This document shows positions 34,411-43,164 of a DNA stretch of 64,000 nt, piece by piece; position 1 is the first letter of the stretch, and each line of letters starts with the position of its first letter. Position numbers and translations under genes: made by a program. Source of the DNA: Streptomyces mirabilis. Its GTDB lineage: Bacteria; Actinomycetota; Actinomycetes; Streptomycetales; Streptomycetaceae. The DNA lies in NCBI RefSeq assembly GCF_018310535.1, contig NZ_CP074102.1, positions 1,240,001 through 1,304,000 of the forward strand, in the 5' to 3' direction. The notes under the pieces are model-generated. The model saw only the letters and a program-made list of their open reading frames with translations. It did not search any database and was not told where the DNA came from.

Positions 34411-35040
34411 ATGACACGACCGCCGACCGTCGCGCAGCGGCGTGTCATCGATGCGGCGGACCCGGTGACCGGGCGGCTGAAGGGGACGGACGCGCAGCTC
34501 GCCGCGCTGGTGAAGCGGGGGCTCGCCTTCCGGCATCCGCGGCCGCCGCACGCCCACTTTCTGACGCCCGCCGGGCACCGGATACGCGAGACGCCCGAGC
34601 CGGCGGCGGCCCCTGAGCCTCCCGCCGCCACCTCCGACTCGGGCGTGTTCACCGCGCGGATCGGCGGCGAGGACAACGCCGTTGGCGGTTCCTCCCGCAC
34701 ACGTGAGGTGCACAGTGCTTGGCAGGGGCTGCTGGAGCTGCGGCGGATGACCAATCGGGACGGGGCGGTGGACCGTCCGTGCGGGTGGGAGCGTACGCAT
34801 CTGGTGCAGGCCGCCGCGCTCGCCCTGGAGGCCGCCGGGCACGACCCCGCGGCGGCGGAAGGCCCCGGCTATCGGGTGCGGGCGACTCCGCAGCCGGAGG
34901 CCGTCGCCGTGCGCGAGCCGGACATCGAGGCGCTGCGGGCCTGCGCGGCGACGCTGGAGAAGGCCGGCTGGCAGGTCGGCGAGCACACGGAGGCGCGTAC
35001 GGGAGCGCGGTATGTGCTTGCCTCACCCCGGCGGGCATGA
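34411..35040 (+). CDS. Conserved-looking hypothetical protein
   Basis: A 209-residue protein with no motif I can name. The first 70 residues look like a small winged-helix or DUF-type helical domain (TVAQRRVIDAADPVTGRLKG, ALVKRGLAF, HFLTPAGHRIRE), as in regulators that sense a growing chain or DNA end. A Pro/Ala linker follows, then a second helical part (WQGLLELRRM; EALRACAATLEKAGWQVGEH). GGAAAGGGG precedes the ATG at 34411. It sits between the histidine phosphatase and a thioesterase on the same strand. Confidence 0.7.
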   Translation: MTRPPTVAQRRVIDAADPVTGRLKGTDAQLAALVKRGLAFRHPRPPHAHFLTPAGHRIRETPEPAAAPEPPAATSDSGVFTARIGGEDNAVGGSSRTREVHSAWQGLLELRRMTNRDGAVDRPCGWERTHLVQAAALALEAAGHDPAAAEGPGYRVRATPQPEAVAVREPDIEALRACAATLEKAGWQVGEHTEARTGARYVLASPRRA

Positions 35041-35120
35041 GGTCCCTCGATCCCCTTCCACCCCTCAGTAGAGTGGCGTCCGTTCCGGCCGTCGTACGCA
35101 CGGTCGAAGAAGGGAATGCC

Positions 35121-35543
35121 GTGGCTGAGCCGTTTTCCGTGCCCGTGACCGTCCGCGGGTACGAGACCGACGTCCAGGGTCATCTGAACCAGAGCGTGTA
35201 TCTGCAGTACGCCGAACACGCCCGCTGGTGCTTACTCGATGCGGCCGGGATAGGCCAGACCGATCTGATCTCCAAGGGTGTGGGACCGGTGACCCTGGAG
35301 ACGACGATCCGCTATCTGCGGGAGTTGCGTGCGGGGGACCGGACCGAGGTGACCTGCGCGTTCACCTGGGGCGAGGGCAAGACCTACCGGATCGGGCAGA
35401 CGATACGGAAGGCGGACGGCACGGTGGCTGCCGAGTTCACCGCGGTGGGTGGGCTGCTGGACCTCAAGGAGCGCAGGCTCGTCGCGGACCCCCGCGTGTA
35501 CTTCCGCGCGCTGGCCGCCGATCCGGGCGTCTTCGGCCTCTGA
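35121..35543 (+). CDS. Hotdog-fold acyl-CoA thioesterase
   Basis: A 140-residue protein of the 4HBT thioesterase type: RGYETDVQGHLNQSVYLQYA carries the conserved Asp/His/Asn region, followed by the helix EHARWCLLDAAG and the beta sheet VTLETTIRYLRELRAGD. It should hydrolyse a short acyl or aryl thioester in the cytoplasm. GTG at 35121 follows GAAGAAGGG. Codon 38 (35232-35234) is TTA, so translation may depend on bldA. It is convergent with an HxlR gene 21 bases away. Confidence 0.87.
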   Translation: MAEPFSVPVTVRGYETDVQGHLNQSVYLQYAEHARWCLLDAAGIGQTDLISKGVGPVTLETTIRYLRELRAGDRTEVTCAFTWGEGKTYRIGQTIRKADGTVAAEFTAVGGLLDLKERRLVADPRVYFRALAADPGVFGL

Positions 35544-35564
35544 GACCACCCCGCGGCGCGCGGT

Positions 35565-35966
35565 CTACGCGTCCAGCAGCTCCGGGCTGTGCTGAGCGTC
35601 GTAGGCGGCGCGCGACTCGGCGATCGTGACCCGGTGCCGCTCCGCCCAGTCCGTCAGGGACAGCAGAGTGGCGTGCAACTCGGCGGCCACCGGCGTGAGT
35701 TCGTACTCGACCTTGGGCGGGACCGTCGGGTGGACGGTACGGGTGAGGAGTCCGTCGCGCTCCAGATTGCGCAGCGTGAGGGTCAGCATGCGGCGGCTGA
35801 TGCCCTCGATGCTGCGCTCCAGTTGGGTGAAGCGGATCGGGCCGTGCGCGGCGGCCACGATGATCTGAACGCTCCATTTCCCGGCGACCCTGTCAAGAAC
35901 CTCGCGGACCGGGCACGCCTGCGCGTGCACGACCTGCGGGGTAACACCGGTGTTCCCTTGGGACAT
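35565..35966 (-). CDS. HxlR-family regulator of the adjacent MFS pump
   Basis: A 133-residue single-domain HxlR protein: CPVREVLDRVAGKWSVQIIV with the conserved near-N-terminal cysteine (redox or electrophile sensing in some members), RFTQLERSIEGISRRMLTLTLRNLERDG and VPPKVEYELTPV. AAGGAGG lies 7 bases before the ATG. It is divergent from the MFS transporter across 112 bases, the usual layout for a repressor controlling a drug-efflux gene. Confidence 0.9.
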   Translation of the reverse strand: MSQGNTGVTPQVVHAQACPVREVLDRVAGKWSVQIIVAAAHGPIRFTQLERSIEGISRRMLTLTLRNLERDGLLTRTVHPTVPPKVEYELTPVAAELHATLLSLTDWAERHRVTIAESRAAYDAQHSPELLDA

Positions 35967-36001
35967 TGAGGTGCCTCCTTATACCGATCTCCATGGTCAC
36001 T

Positions 36002-36027
36002 CACGATGTACCCCGTTACAAGTCGTG
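36002..36027. promoter_or_regulatory. Possible HxlR operator upstream of the MFS gene
   Basis: An imperfect inverted repeat, CACGATGTA and TTACAAGTCGTG around CCCCG, lies between the divergent HxlR and MFS genes. It contains GTA/TAC half-sites of the kind seen at HxlR operators. The symmetry is broken by two extra bases in the right arm, so this is tentative. Confidence 0.35.
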
Positions 36028-36078
36028 CACCTATGGAAACGCGTCGTATACGCGGTCGCACATATGGAGGTCGTCGTC

Positions 36079-37578
36079 ATGCCGTTCCGGACCGAGTCAC
36101 CGTCCGAGCCGCCGGTACCCCGAACCTACTCCCGCTGGGCCTCGCTCGTCGTCCTGTGCGCGGGCACCCTGATGACGATCCTGGACGGGAACATCGTCAC
36201 CGTCGCGATGCCCGCGATCCAGAGTGATCTGGGGTTCTCGGGGCCGGGGCTCGCCTGGGTGGTGAACGCGTATCTGATCCCGTTCGGCGGGCTGTTGCTG
36301 CTCGTGGGCCGGCTCGGTGACCTCGTGGGGCGCAGGCGGATGTTCGCCGCCGGGCTCGTGCTGTTCACGGCGGCGTCCGTGCTGTGCGGGGTCGCCACCG
36401 GCCGGGGCCTGCTGGTCGCGGCCCGCGCTCTGCAGGGTGTCGGCGGGGCGATGACCTCGGCCGTCGTCCTCGGCATGCTGGTCGCGCTCTTCCCCGAACC
36501 GCGCGAACAGGCCCGCGCCATCGCGGTGTTCAGTGCGGTCGGCGCGGCGGGCGGGGCACTCGGCACGTTCCTCGGCGGGGCGCTGACCCAGACGGTCGGC
36601 TGGCACTGGATCTTTCTGATCAACCTGCCGATCGGAGTGGTCGCGTGGCTCGCCGCGATCCGGATCCTCGCCCCGGACCAGGGAGTCGGGCTCGGCAAGG
36701 GCGCCGACTATCCCGGGGCCGCGCTGGTCACGGGCGCGCTGATGCTGACGGTGTACACGATCGTCGGCGCCGGCGACCGGAATCCGGGGACCACGCTCAC
36801 CCTGGCCGTGGTCACGCTCGGTCTCTACGTCGGCTTCGTCCTGCGTCAGGCGCGGGCCGCCCGTCCGCTGCTGCGGCTGCGGCTCTTCCGCTCCCGCGCC
36901 CTGAGCGGCGCCAACGGGGTGCAGATCCTGATGGTCGCGGGGATGTTCGGCTTCCAGTACATCGGTGCGCTCTACCTCCAACGCGTACTCGGATACAGCG
37001 AGTTGGCCACCGGCACCGCGTTTCTCCCGGCACCGATCGCGATCGGGGTGCTGATGCTGACCCTGTCCGCGCGGACGATCGCCCGGTTCGGACCGTACCG
37101 GGTGCTGCTCGCCGGGCTCGTCCTCATCACCGGGGGCATGGCCCTGCTGAGCCGGGCCCCGGCCGACGGCTCGTACGTCGCCGACGTGCTGCCGGCGATG
37201 CTGCTGCTCGCCGCCGGTTTCGCGGCCGCGATGCCCGCGGTGACGGGGCTCGCCATGACGGGCGCCCGGGAGGAGGACGCGGGACTGGCCTCCGGGCTCT
37301 TCAACACCACGCAGGTGGTGGGTGGTTCGCTGGGGCTGGCCGCGCTGACCACGTTGGCGGCGAGCCGTACGGAGCGTCTGACCGGCGGGGGTGAGGGGGC
37401 CGTGGCGGCCATGGCGGACGGATACCGGCTCGCGTTCACGGTGGCCACGGGGATCGCGCTGACGGCCCTGGTCCTGGCGGCGGCGATCCTGCGACCGGGA
37501 CGGGGACACGTCCCGCACATCTCCACCGCCCGGCCCACGCCCTTGATGACGCGCCTCTCCCCTCGCAACCGGTCCTGA
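36079..37578 (+). CDS. MFS drug-efflux transporter, DHA2 type
   Basis: A 499-residue transporter with about 14 membrane helices. The first helix carries LCAGTLMTILDGNIVTVAMP (the D-x-x-I/T-V-x-A-x-P motif of 14-helix exporters), the loop GRLGDLVGRRRMFAAGL is motif A, and AVGAAGGALGTFLGGALTQ is motif C, typical of antiporters. It should export a toxic compound in exchange for protons. ATG 36079 follows GGAGG by 8 bases; an upstream in-frame ATG at 36064 has no site. It is probably controlled by the divergent HxlR gene. Confidence 0.9.
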   Translation: MPFRTESPSEPPVPRTYSRWASLVVLCAGTLMTILDGNIVTVAMPAIQSDLGFSGPGLAWVVNAYLIPFGGLLLLVGRLGDLVGRRRMFAAGLVLFTAASVLCGVATGRGLLVAARALQGVGGAMTSAVVLGMLVALFPEPREQARAIAVFSAVGAAGGALGTFLGGALTQTVGWHWIFLINLPIGVVAWLAAIRILAPDQGVGLGKGADYPGAALVTGALMLTVYTIVGAGDRNPGTTLTLAVVTLGLYVGFVLRQARAARPLLRLRLFRSRALSGANGVQILMVAGMFGFQYIGALYLQRVLGYSELATGTAFLPAPIAIGVLMLTLSARTIARFGPYRVLLAGLVLITGGMALLSRAPADGSYVADVLPAMLLLAAGFAAAMPAVTGLAMTGAREEDAGLASGLFNTTQVVGGSLGLAALTTLAASRTERLTGGGEGAVAAMADGYRLAFTVATGIALTALVLAAAILRPGRGHVPHISTARPTPLMTRLSPRNRS

Positions 37579-37681
37579 CCAGGACTGCCGGCTCAGACCC
37601 TGCCCCAGAGGCACCCGGCAGCCGTGGAGGGAGCGTCAACTCGGTCTCGTTGCGCGGGTGTACTCCGTCCGGAATCTCTGG

Positions 37682-37696
37682 TAGGAAACTTTCCTA
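37682..37696. promoter_or_regulatory. Palindromic operator upstream of the chitosanase
   Basis: TAGGAAACTTTCCTA is a perfect palindrome about its central base, 40 bases before the chitosanase GTG. It resembles the palindromic site recognised by the ROK-family repressor CsnR upstream of Streptomyces chitosanase genes (recalled from the literature, not checked). No csnR gene is in the window. Confidence 0.7.
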
Positions 37697-37735
37697 ACAG
37701 TAAGTGGACGCAACACTCCCCTCATCGGAGGTACC

Positions 37736-38563
37736 GTGCACACCCCCCACATACGTCCCCAGCTCCACACCTCGCGGCGCACACTGCTCACGCTGATCGG
37801 AGCCTCGCTGGTGGCAGGCCCCCTCCTCGCGACCCGGTCCCAGGCCGCCGCCTCAGGCGGTCTGGACGACCCGGCGAAGAAGGAGATCGCGATGAAGCTG
37901 GTCTCCAGCGCGGAGAACTCCTCGCTGGACTGGAAGGCGCAGTACAAGTACATCGAGGACATCGGTGACGGGCGCGGCTACACGGCCGGCATCATCGGCT
38001 TCTGTTCGGGCACCGGCGACATGCTGGACCTGGTCGAGCTGTACACCCAGCGCAAGCCGGGCAACGTCCTCGCCAAGTACCTGCCCGCCCTGCGCAACGT
38101 GAACGGCAGCGACTCGCACCAGGGCCTGGACCCCGGCTTCCCCGCCGACTGGCGCAAGGCCGCCCAGGACACCGCGTTCCAGCAGGCCCAGAACGACGAG
38201 CGGGACCGGGTCTACTTCAACCCCGCCGTCGCCCAGGGCAAGACCGACGGCATCGGTGTCCTCGGCCAGTTCACCTACTACGACGCCATCGTGATGCACG
38301 GCGACGGCAGTGACAGCACCAGCTTCAGCAACATCCGCAGGCGTGCCCTGGCCAAGGCCAAGCCGCCGGCCCAGGGCGGCGACGAGGTGACGTATCTGAA
38401 CGCCTTCCTCGACGCGCGCGTCTGGGCGATGAAGCAGGAGGAGGCCCACTCCGACACGACCCGGGTCGACACCGAACAGCGGGTGTTCCTGCAGAAGCGG
38501 AACCTGAATCTCGATCCGCCACTGAACTGGAAGGTGTACGGGGACAGCTACCACATCGGCTGA
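37736..38563 (+). CDS. Secreted chitosanase, glycoside hydrolase family 46
   Basis: A 275-residue enzyme. The N-terminus has a twin-arginine signal (TSRRTLLTLIGASLVAGPLL) with cleavage near SQAAA, so it is probably exported folded by Tat. The mature part begins AGLDDP-like (SGGLDDPAKKEIAMKLVSS). Its catalytic glutamate is in SSAENSSLDWKAQYKYIEDI and the partner aspartate in IGDGRGYTAGIIGF, the GH46 signature. It cleaves chitosan by endo-hydrolysis. GTG at 37736 follows GGAGG. A perfect palindrome upstream suggests substrate-dependent control. Close in length to the well-studied Streptomyces N174 enzyme. Confidence 0.95.
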   Translation: MHTPHIRPQLHTSRRTLLTLIGASLVAGPLLATRSQAAASGGLDDPAKKEIAMKLVSSAENSSLDWKAQYKYIEDIGDGRGYTAGIIGFCSGTGDMLDLVELYTQRKPGNVLAKYLPALRNVNGSDSHQGLDPGFPADWRKAAQDTAFQQAQNDERDRVYFNPAVAQGKTDGIGVLGQFTYYDAIVMHGDGSDSTSFSNIRRRALAKAKPPAQGGDEVTYLNAFLDARVWAMKQEEAHSDTTRVDTEQRVFLQKRNLNLDPPLNWKVYGDSYHIG

Positions 38564-38575
38564 GACCGAGACCCG

Positions 38576-38607
38576 GCCCCGGGGGCGGATCACCCGGCCC
38601 CCGGGGC
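38576..38607. terminator. Convergent hairpin between chitosanase and permease
   Basis: GCCCCGGGGGC at 38576-38586 pairs with GCCCCCGGGGC at 38597-38607 around a 10-base loop, midway between the converging stops of the chitosanase (38563) and the permease (38628). It probably serves both genes. Confidence 0.7.
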
Positions 38608-38627
38608 GCGGATCCTGGCCCGGACCG

Positions 38628-40025
38628 CTACGCGCCCACCGCCGCGGGGCCGGGACCGGTGCGCCGGTCCACGATCTCCTCACCCGGCTCCATCGGGGCC
38701 GTGACCTCGTCGTCGTCCCGGTTTCGGCCCAGGTGGTTGAAGACGAGGTTGAGCACGACGGCCGCCAAGCACCCCGTGGAGATCCCCGAGTCCAGGACGA
38801 TCCGCGCGGTCTGGGGAAACGCGTGGTAGAAGTCCGGCGCGGTGATCGGGATGATCCCGACGGCCAGCGACACGGCGACGATCAGGACGTTGTTGTCCTT
38901 CTCCAGGCCGGCCCTGACCAGGGTCTGGATGCCGCTGGCCGCGACCGAGCCGAACAGGACGACGCCTGCCCCGCCGAGGACCGGGCGCGGTACGACGGCG
39001 ATCAGCGACGCGGCCATCGGGCACAGGCCCATCAGCACCAGGAAACCGCCGCCGGTGGCGACGACGTACCGGCTGCGGATCCGCGTCATCGCGACCAGCC
39101 CGATGTTCTGCGCGAAGGCGCTGCACATGAAGCCGTTGAAGAGCGGGCTGAGGGCCGAGCCGAGGGTGTCGGCGCGCAGGCCCGCCGCGATGGTCCGCTC
39201 GTCGGCGGGACGCTCGACGATCTCGCCCAACGCCAGCATGTCCGCGGTCGATTCGGTCATCGAGACCACCATGACCACACACAGCGAGAGGATCGCGGCG
39301 AGCTGGAACTGCGGGGCGCCGAAGTGGAACGGCGTCGGGAAGCCGACCACGTCCGCTTCGGTCACCGGACCGAAGTCCGTGACACCGAACGGGATCGCCA
39401 CGAGCGTGCCGATGACCAGGCCGAGCAGCACGGCGATCTGCTTGACGAAACCGCGGGTGAAGCGGCGCAGCAGCAGCACGAGCACGAGCGTGGCCGCCGC
39501 GAGGCCCAGGTAGGTCGGCGAACCGTAGTCGTGCGCCGCGGGATCGGGTCCCTGCGCCCAGCCGAAGGCGACCGGCAGCAGCGAGACACCTATGAGGGTG
39601 ATGACGGTGCCGGTGACGACGGGCGGGAAGAAGCGGACGGCCTTGCTGAAGAAGGGGGCCGCCACGAATCCCAGGACGCCCGCGACCATCACCGCGCCGA
39701 AGATGACCGGCAGGGCGTCCGACTTGTCCTTGGTGGAGGCGACGACGGCGGTCATGGGGGCGACGCCCGCGAAGGTGACACCGTTGACGAACGGCAGCCG
39801 CGCTCCGATCTTCCAGAAGCCGAGGGTCTGGAGGAAGGTGGCGAGGCCCGCGGTGAACAGGCAGGCGCCGGTGAGGAAGGTCAGCTCGGTGGGGGACAGA
39901 CCGACGGCGGCGCCGACGATCAGGGGTGGGGCGACGACTCCGGCGTACATGGCGGCCACGTGTTGCAGACCCGTGGTGGCCATCTTGAGTGCGGGCAGTT
40001 TCTCGTCGACGGGGTGGGCGGTCAC
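38628..40025 (-). CDS. Nucleobase permease, NCS2 family (urate/xanthine type)
   Basis: A 465-residue transporter with about 12-14 helices: MATTGLQHVAAMYAGVVAPP at the start is the family's first-helix signature (QHV...YAG), VTGTVITLIGVSLLPVAFGW the middle block, and MVVSMTESTADMLALGEIV the nucleobase-binding helix with the conserved Glu. GTG 40025 follows GGAGGAG. It is the last gene of the minus-strand purine-catabolism run (8-oxoguanine deaminase, uricase), so urate, xanthine or a related purine is the likely cargo, imported with protons or sodium. A 266-base gap separates it from the deaminase gene, so it may have its own promoter. Confidence 0.9.
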   Translation of the reverse strand: MTAHPVDEKLPALKMATTGLQHVAAMYAGVVAPPLIVGAAVGLSPTELTFLTGACLFTAGLATFLQTLGFWKIGARLPFVNGVTFAGVAPMTAVVASTKDKSDALPVIFGAVMVAGVLGFVAAPFFSKAVRFFPPVVTGTVITLIGVSLLPVAFGWAQGPDPAAHDYGSPTYLGLAAATLVLVLLLRRFTRGFVKQIAVLLGLVIGTLVAIPFGVTDFGPVTEADVVGFPTPFHFGAPQFQLAAILSLCVVMVVSMTESTADMLALGEIVERPADERTIAAGLRADTLGSALSPLFNGFMCSAFAQNIGLVAMTRIRSRYVVATGGGFLVLMGLCPMAASLIAVVPRPVLGGAGVVLFGSVAASGIQTLVRAGLEKDNNVLIVAVSLAVGIIPITAPDFYHAFPQTARIVLDSGISTGCLAAVVLNLVFNHLGRNRDDDEVTAPMEPGEEIVDRRTGPGPAAVGA

Positions 40026-40291
40026 GGCGGCTCCTCCGGGCGGGTGACACGTCGGCTCTGACGTGGGTTTCGGGAGGTGGTGCGCGGTCGTGCGGGACCG
40101 GGGGGACGGAACGCCCCAAAAGGGCGAGGGAGACCGTTCCGGGGCGCGCATGTCCATGCACGCCCCGGAGACGGCCACCATGGACCCAGCTCGGGTCCAC
40201 GGGCACCGGCCGAGGGCCGTCCCCCTCAGCCGGAGATCAGGTGCCGGACGGGTCCAAGTGCCTTACGGCCCAAGGAGATTGCGTACGGCGG
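40026..40291. other. 266-base gap between permease and deaminase genes
   Basis: No gene seen. A GTCCATGCACG / CACCATGGACC pair near 40150-40197 gives weak dyad symmetry. Neither the TCAACA-type nor the TTCCG-type motif found elsewhere in the purine module occurs here. Confidence 0.4.
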
Positions 40292-41680
40292 TCAGGCCTC
40301 CGCGGCGATCCTCGCGAGGCGCTGCGCCTCCTCCCGCGTGGCGCGGGCGACGGCGTCCTCGTCGACGTGCAGCAGCCGGCCGTTCTCCACCACCGGCTCG
40401 CCGCCCACGAGCGAGAGCGTGACCGGGGCCGCCGCGCCGAAGACCAGCGCGGTCACCGGGTCGGCGATCGAGGCGTGCGCGAGGGTGTCCAGCTTCCACA
40501 GCACGAGGTCGGCGAGCTTGCCCGGCTCCAGGGAGCCGATCTCCGCCGCCCTGCCCAGGACCTGGGCGCCGCCGTAGGTGCCCAGCCGCAGCGCCTGACG
40601 GGCGTTCAGCGCGGCTTCCCGATGGGCGCCGAGGCGGTTGATGAGGAGGGCGTTGCGCAGTTCGGTATGGAGTTCGCCGGACTCGTTGGAGGCGGTGCCG
40701 TCGACGCCGAGGCCGACCGGGACGCCGGCCGCGAGCATGTCGGGGACGCGGGCGATGCCGGCCGCGAGACGGGCGTTGGACGAGGGACAGTGGGCGACAC
40801 CGGTCTTCGTACGGGCGAAGGCGGCGATGTCGGAGTCGTTCATGTGGACGCAGTGCGCCATCCACACGTCCTCGCCGAGCCAGCCGGTGGACTCGAAGTA
40901 CTCGGTCGGGCCCATGCCGAACAGTTCCTTGCAGAACTGCTCCTCCTCCACGGTCTCCGAGCCGTGCGTGTGCAGTCGTACGCCCTTGCGGCGGGCCAGC
41001 TCGGCGCCCTGACGCATGAGTTCGGTGGAGACCGAGAAGGGCGAGCAGGGCGCGACGGCCACCTGGGTCATGGCGCCGAAGGAGGGGTCGTGGTGCTCGT
41101 CGACCGTCGCCTCGGTGGCGGCGAGGGCGCCTTCGAGGGTCTCGACGGCGAAGTCCGGGGGCAGCCCGCCGTCCTTCTCGCTGCGGTCCATGGAGCCGCG
41201 GGCGAGGGTGAAGCGGACGCCCATCTCGCGGGCGGCCCGGATGATGGCGCCGGACAGGTCGCCGGAGCCCTGCGGGAAGACGTAGTGGTGGTCCATGGCG
41301 GTGGTGACGCCGCCGCGGGCCATCATGGCGAGGGAGCCCTGCGCCGCGGCGGAGACCATCCGCTCGTCGATGCGCGCCCAGGTCGGGTAGAGCGCGACGA
41401 GCCAGTTGAAGAGGTTGTGGTCGGTGGCCAGGCCGCGGGTGATCCACTGGTAGAAGTGGTGGTGGGTGTTGACCAGGCCGGGGGTCACGAGGTGGCCGGT
41501 GGCGTCGATGCGGCGTACGACGTTCTCCAGGCCCTCCGGGGCCCTGCCCGCGCCGAGCGACTCGATGCGGTTGTCCGCGACGACGACATGACCCGATGCG
41601 TACTCGGTGTCGCCCGCGTCCACCGTCGCGATCGCACAGTTCTCGATGACGATGCGCCGGGCTTCTGCCGATGCTGCCAT
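40292..41680 (-). CDS. 8-oxoguanine deaminase-like amidohydrolase
   Basis: A 462-residue amidohydrolase of the AtzB/TrzN/guanine deaminase group. Metal ligands: HxH in LVNTHHHFYQW, His in GVRLHTHGSE, His in DVWMAHCVHMND and Asp in VGLGVDGTASNESG. Members in this context are annotated as 8-oxoguanine deaminases, which convert 8-oxoguanine to urate and ammonia. That would feed the uricase encoded next upstream in the transcript. I chose ATG 41680, preceded by AAGAAGGA; the GTG at 41713 is less likely. Related hydrolases act on triazines or other purines, so the substrate is inferred from context. Confidence 0.85.
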   Translation of the reverse strand: MAASAEARRIVIENCAIATVDAGDTEYASGHVVVADNRIESLGAGRAPEGLENVVRRIDATGHLVTPGLVNTHHHFYQWITRGLATDHNLFNWLVALYPTWARIDERMVSAAAQGSLAMMARGGVTTAMDHHYVFPQGSGDLSGAIIRAAREMGVRFTLARGSMDRSEKDGGLPPDFAVETLEGALAATEATVDEHHDPSFGAMTQVAVAPCSPFSVSTELMRQGAELARRKGVRLHTHGSETVEEEQFCKELFGMGPTEYFESTGWLGEDVWMAHCVHMNDSDIAAFARTKTGVAHCPSSNARLAAGIARVPDMLAAGVPVGLGVDGTASNESGELHTELRNALLINRLGAHREAALNARQALRLGTYGGAQVLGRAAEIGSLEPGKLADLVLWKLDTLAHASIADPVTALVFGAAAPVTLSLVGGEPVVENGRLLHVDEDAVARATREEAQRLARIAAEA

Positions 41681-41812
41681 GGTGCGTCCTTCTTCGTTTC
41701 GAGGGGTGGGCACGGCAGGACCCTAGGAGGTTTGAGTGCCGCGGCTGTCGACGCCACGGGTGCCGAAGGAGGGGCCTTCGCCAAGGCCTCGGAGGTTGGT
41801 GCAGAAGTGGGC

Positions 41813-42760
41813 TCAGAGGTTGGTGAGGTCCACCGGGATGTGCGGCTCGCAGCCGTCGCGCAAGATGGTGGCCTCGATCAGTCCGTAGGGCCGGTCGGCC
41901 GCGAAGTACACCTCGTTGTCGTTCTCGAGCCCGAACGGCTCCAGGTCGACGAGGAAGTGGTGCTTGTTGGGGAGCGAGAAGCGGACCTCGTCGATCTCGC
42001 TGCGGTTGTCGATGATCCGCGAGCCCATCTGGTACAGGGTCTGCTGCAGCGACAGGGAGTAGGTCTCCGCGAAGGCCTGGAGCATGTGCTTCCTGACCTG
42101 GTCGTAGGACTTCTCCCAGTTGGGCATCTTCTGCTCGTCGCCGGTCCAGTTGAAGCGCCAGCGGCCGGAGACCTGGGTGGCCAGGATGCGGTCGTACGCC
42201 TCGGGGAGCGTCGTGTACTTGTCCTTGACGTAGCCCCAGAACTCGGAGTTCGTCGAGTTCATCACCACGAGGTCCTTCAGCCCCGAGATGACCTCCCACG
42301 ACGAGCCGTCATAGGTGATCTGGGTGACCCGGGTCTCCTGACCCTTGCGTACGAAGGAGTGCTTGACATCGTCGGCGCCGATGAACCTGGAGTTGGCGTC
42401 GGAGGTCTCGATGCGCTCCCAGACGTATTCCTCGATGCGGATGCGCGCCGTCTTGATCGGCTCCTGCGAGGTCACGAAGTGCCGGGCCAGGTGGATGCCG
42501 AACTGTTCGGCGGACTCGATGCCGTACTCCTTGGCGAAGGCGTACACCGTGTTCTTGGTGGTGTCCGTCGGCAGGACGTTGGCGTTGGAGCCCGAGTAGT
42601 GGACCTCTTCCATGTCGCCGCTCAGCGCCACGGACACGTTCAGGTCCTTGATGTGGTGCGTCGCGCCGTCGCGGGTGATCTTCACGACGCGGTTCTCGGC
42701 CTTGCCGTACTGGTTCTGTCCCAGGATCACAGGGCGGCCGCGGTGGGAATTGTCAGTCAT
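41813..42760 (-). CDS. Urate oxidase (uricase)
   Basis: A 315-residue cofactor-free uricase: YGKAENRVVKITRDG near the start holds the active-site lysine region, PTDTTKNTVYAFAKEYG the conserved threonine, then LARHFVTSQEP, QVSGRWRFNW and FSLPNKHHFLVDLEPFG. It oxidises urate with oxygen to 5-hydroxyisourate, releasing hydrogen peroxide. The start is ATG 42760. It is third in the operon OHCU decarboxylase, 5-hydroxyisourate hydrolase, uricase, with only five bases between its start codon and the previous stop. The peroxide by-product fits the catalase gene nearby, whose promoter shares a palindrome with this operon. Confidence 0.96.
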   Translation of the reverse strand: MTDNSHRGRPVILGQNQYGKAENRVVKITRDGATHHIKDLNVSVALSGDMEEVHYSGSNANVLPTDTTKNTVYAFAKEYGIESAEQFGIHLARHFVTSQEPIKTARIRIEEYVWERIETSDANSRFIGADDVKHSFVRKGQETRVTQITYDGSSWEVISGLKDLVVMNSTNSEFWGYVKDKYTTLPEAYDRILATQVSGRWRFNWTGDEQKMPNWEKSYDQVRKHMLQAFAETYSLSLQQTLYQMGSRIIDNRSEIDEVRFSLPNKHHFLVDLEPFGLENDNEVYFAADRPYGLIEATILRDGCEPHIPVDLTNL

Positions 42761-42765
42761 TTCTG

Positions 42766-43164
42766 CTAGCTCCCTCGGTAAACGGAGTAGCCGAACGGGT
42801 TGAGCAGCAGCGGTACGTGGTAGTGCTCGCCCGGCCTGACGGCGAAGGTGATCGCCACCTCGGGGAAGAACACTCCGCTCGCACCGCTGTCCCGATTCGC
42901 GGGGGCGTCCTGCTGCGCATCGGCTTGCTTCTTCTCGAAGTACGCCTCGACCTCGAAGTCGAGCCGTACGTGGGTCGTCCCCTCCGGCAGCGCCGGGAGG
43001 TCCTTGCACCGCCCGTCCGCGTCGGTCGCCGAGCCGCCGAGCTCCCGCCAGTCAGCCGTACGGCCGCCGCGGGCCGCGAGCCGGACGGCGACACCCTCGG
43101 CGGGGCGTCCGACGCTGGTGTCCAGGATGTGGGTGGACACGGATGCGGTGGTGTCGGTGCTCAT
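42766..43164 (-). CDS. 5-hydroxyisourate hydrolase (transthyretin-like)
   Basis: A 132-residue transthyretin-related protein. VSTHILDTSVGRPAEGVAVRL is the N-terminal signature with the catalytic histidine, GEHYHVPLLLNPFGYSVYRGS the C-terminal one; the final YRGS tetrapeptide marks the enzyme rather than the transport protein. It hydrolyses 5-hydroxyisourate from uricase to OHCU. GGAGGAG precedes the ATG, which overlaps the OHCU decarboxylase stop (ATGA). A Lys/Gln/Asp-rich insertion around residues 78-95 is longer than usual. Confidence 0.95.
   Translation of the reverse strand: MSTDTTASVSTHILDTSVGRPAEGVAVRLAARGGRTADWRELGGSATDADGRCKDLPALPEGTTHVRLDFEVEAYFEKKQADAQQDAPANRDSGASGVFFPEVAITFAVRPGEHYHVPLLLNPFGYSVYRGS

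Noticed and set aside
32365..34986. An 873-codon open frame on the - strand
   Set aside because: Antisense to the aminotransferase and phosphatase genes, which have clear motifs; low-complexity composition.
40030..40290. Purine riboswitch upstream of the permease
   Set aside because: No conserved purine-aptamer loops or pairing could be found in the gap.
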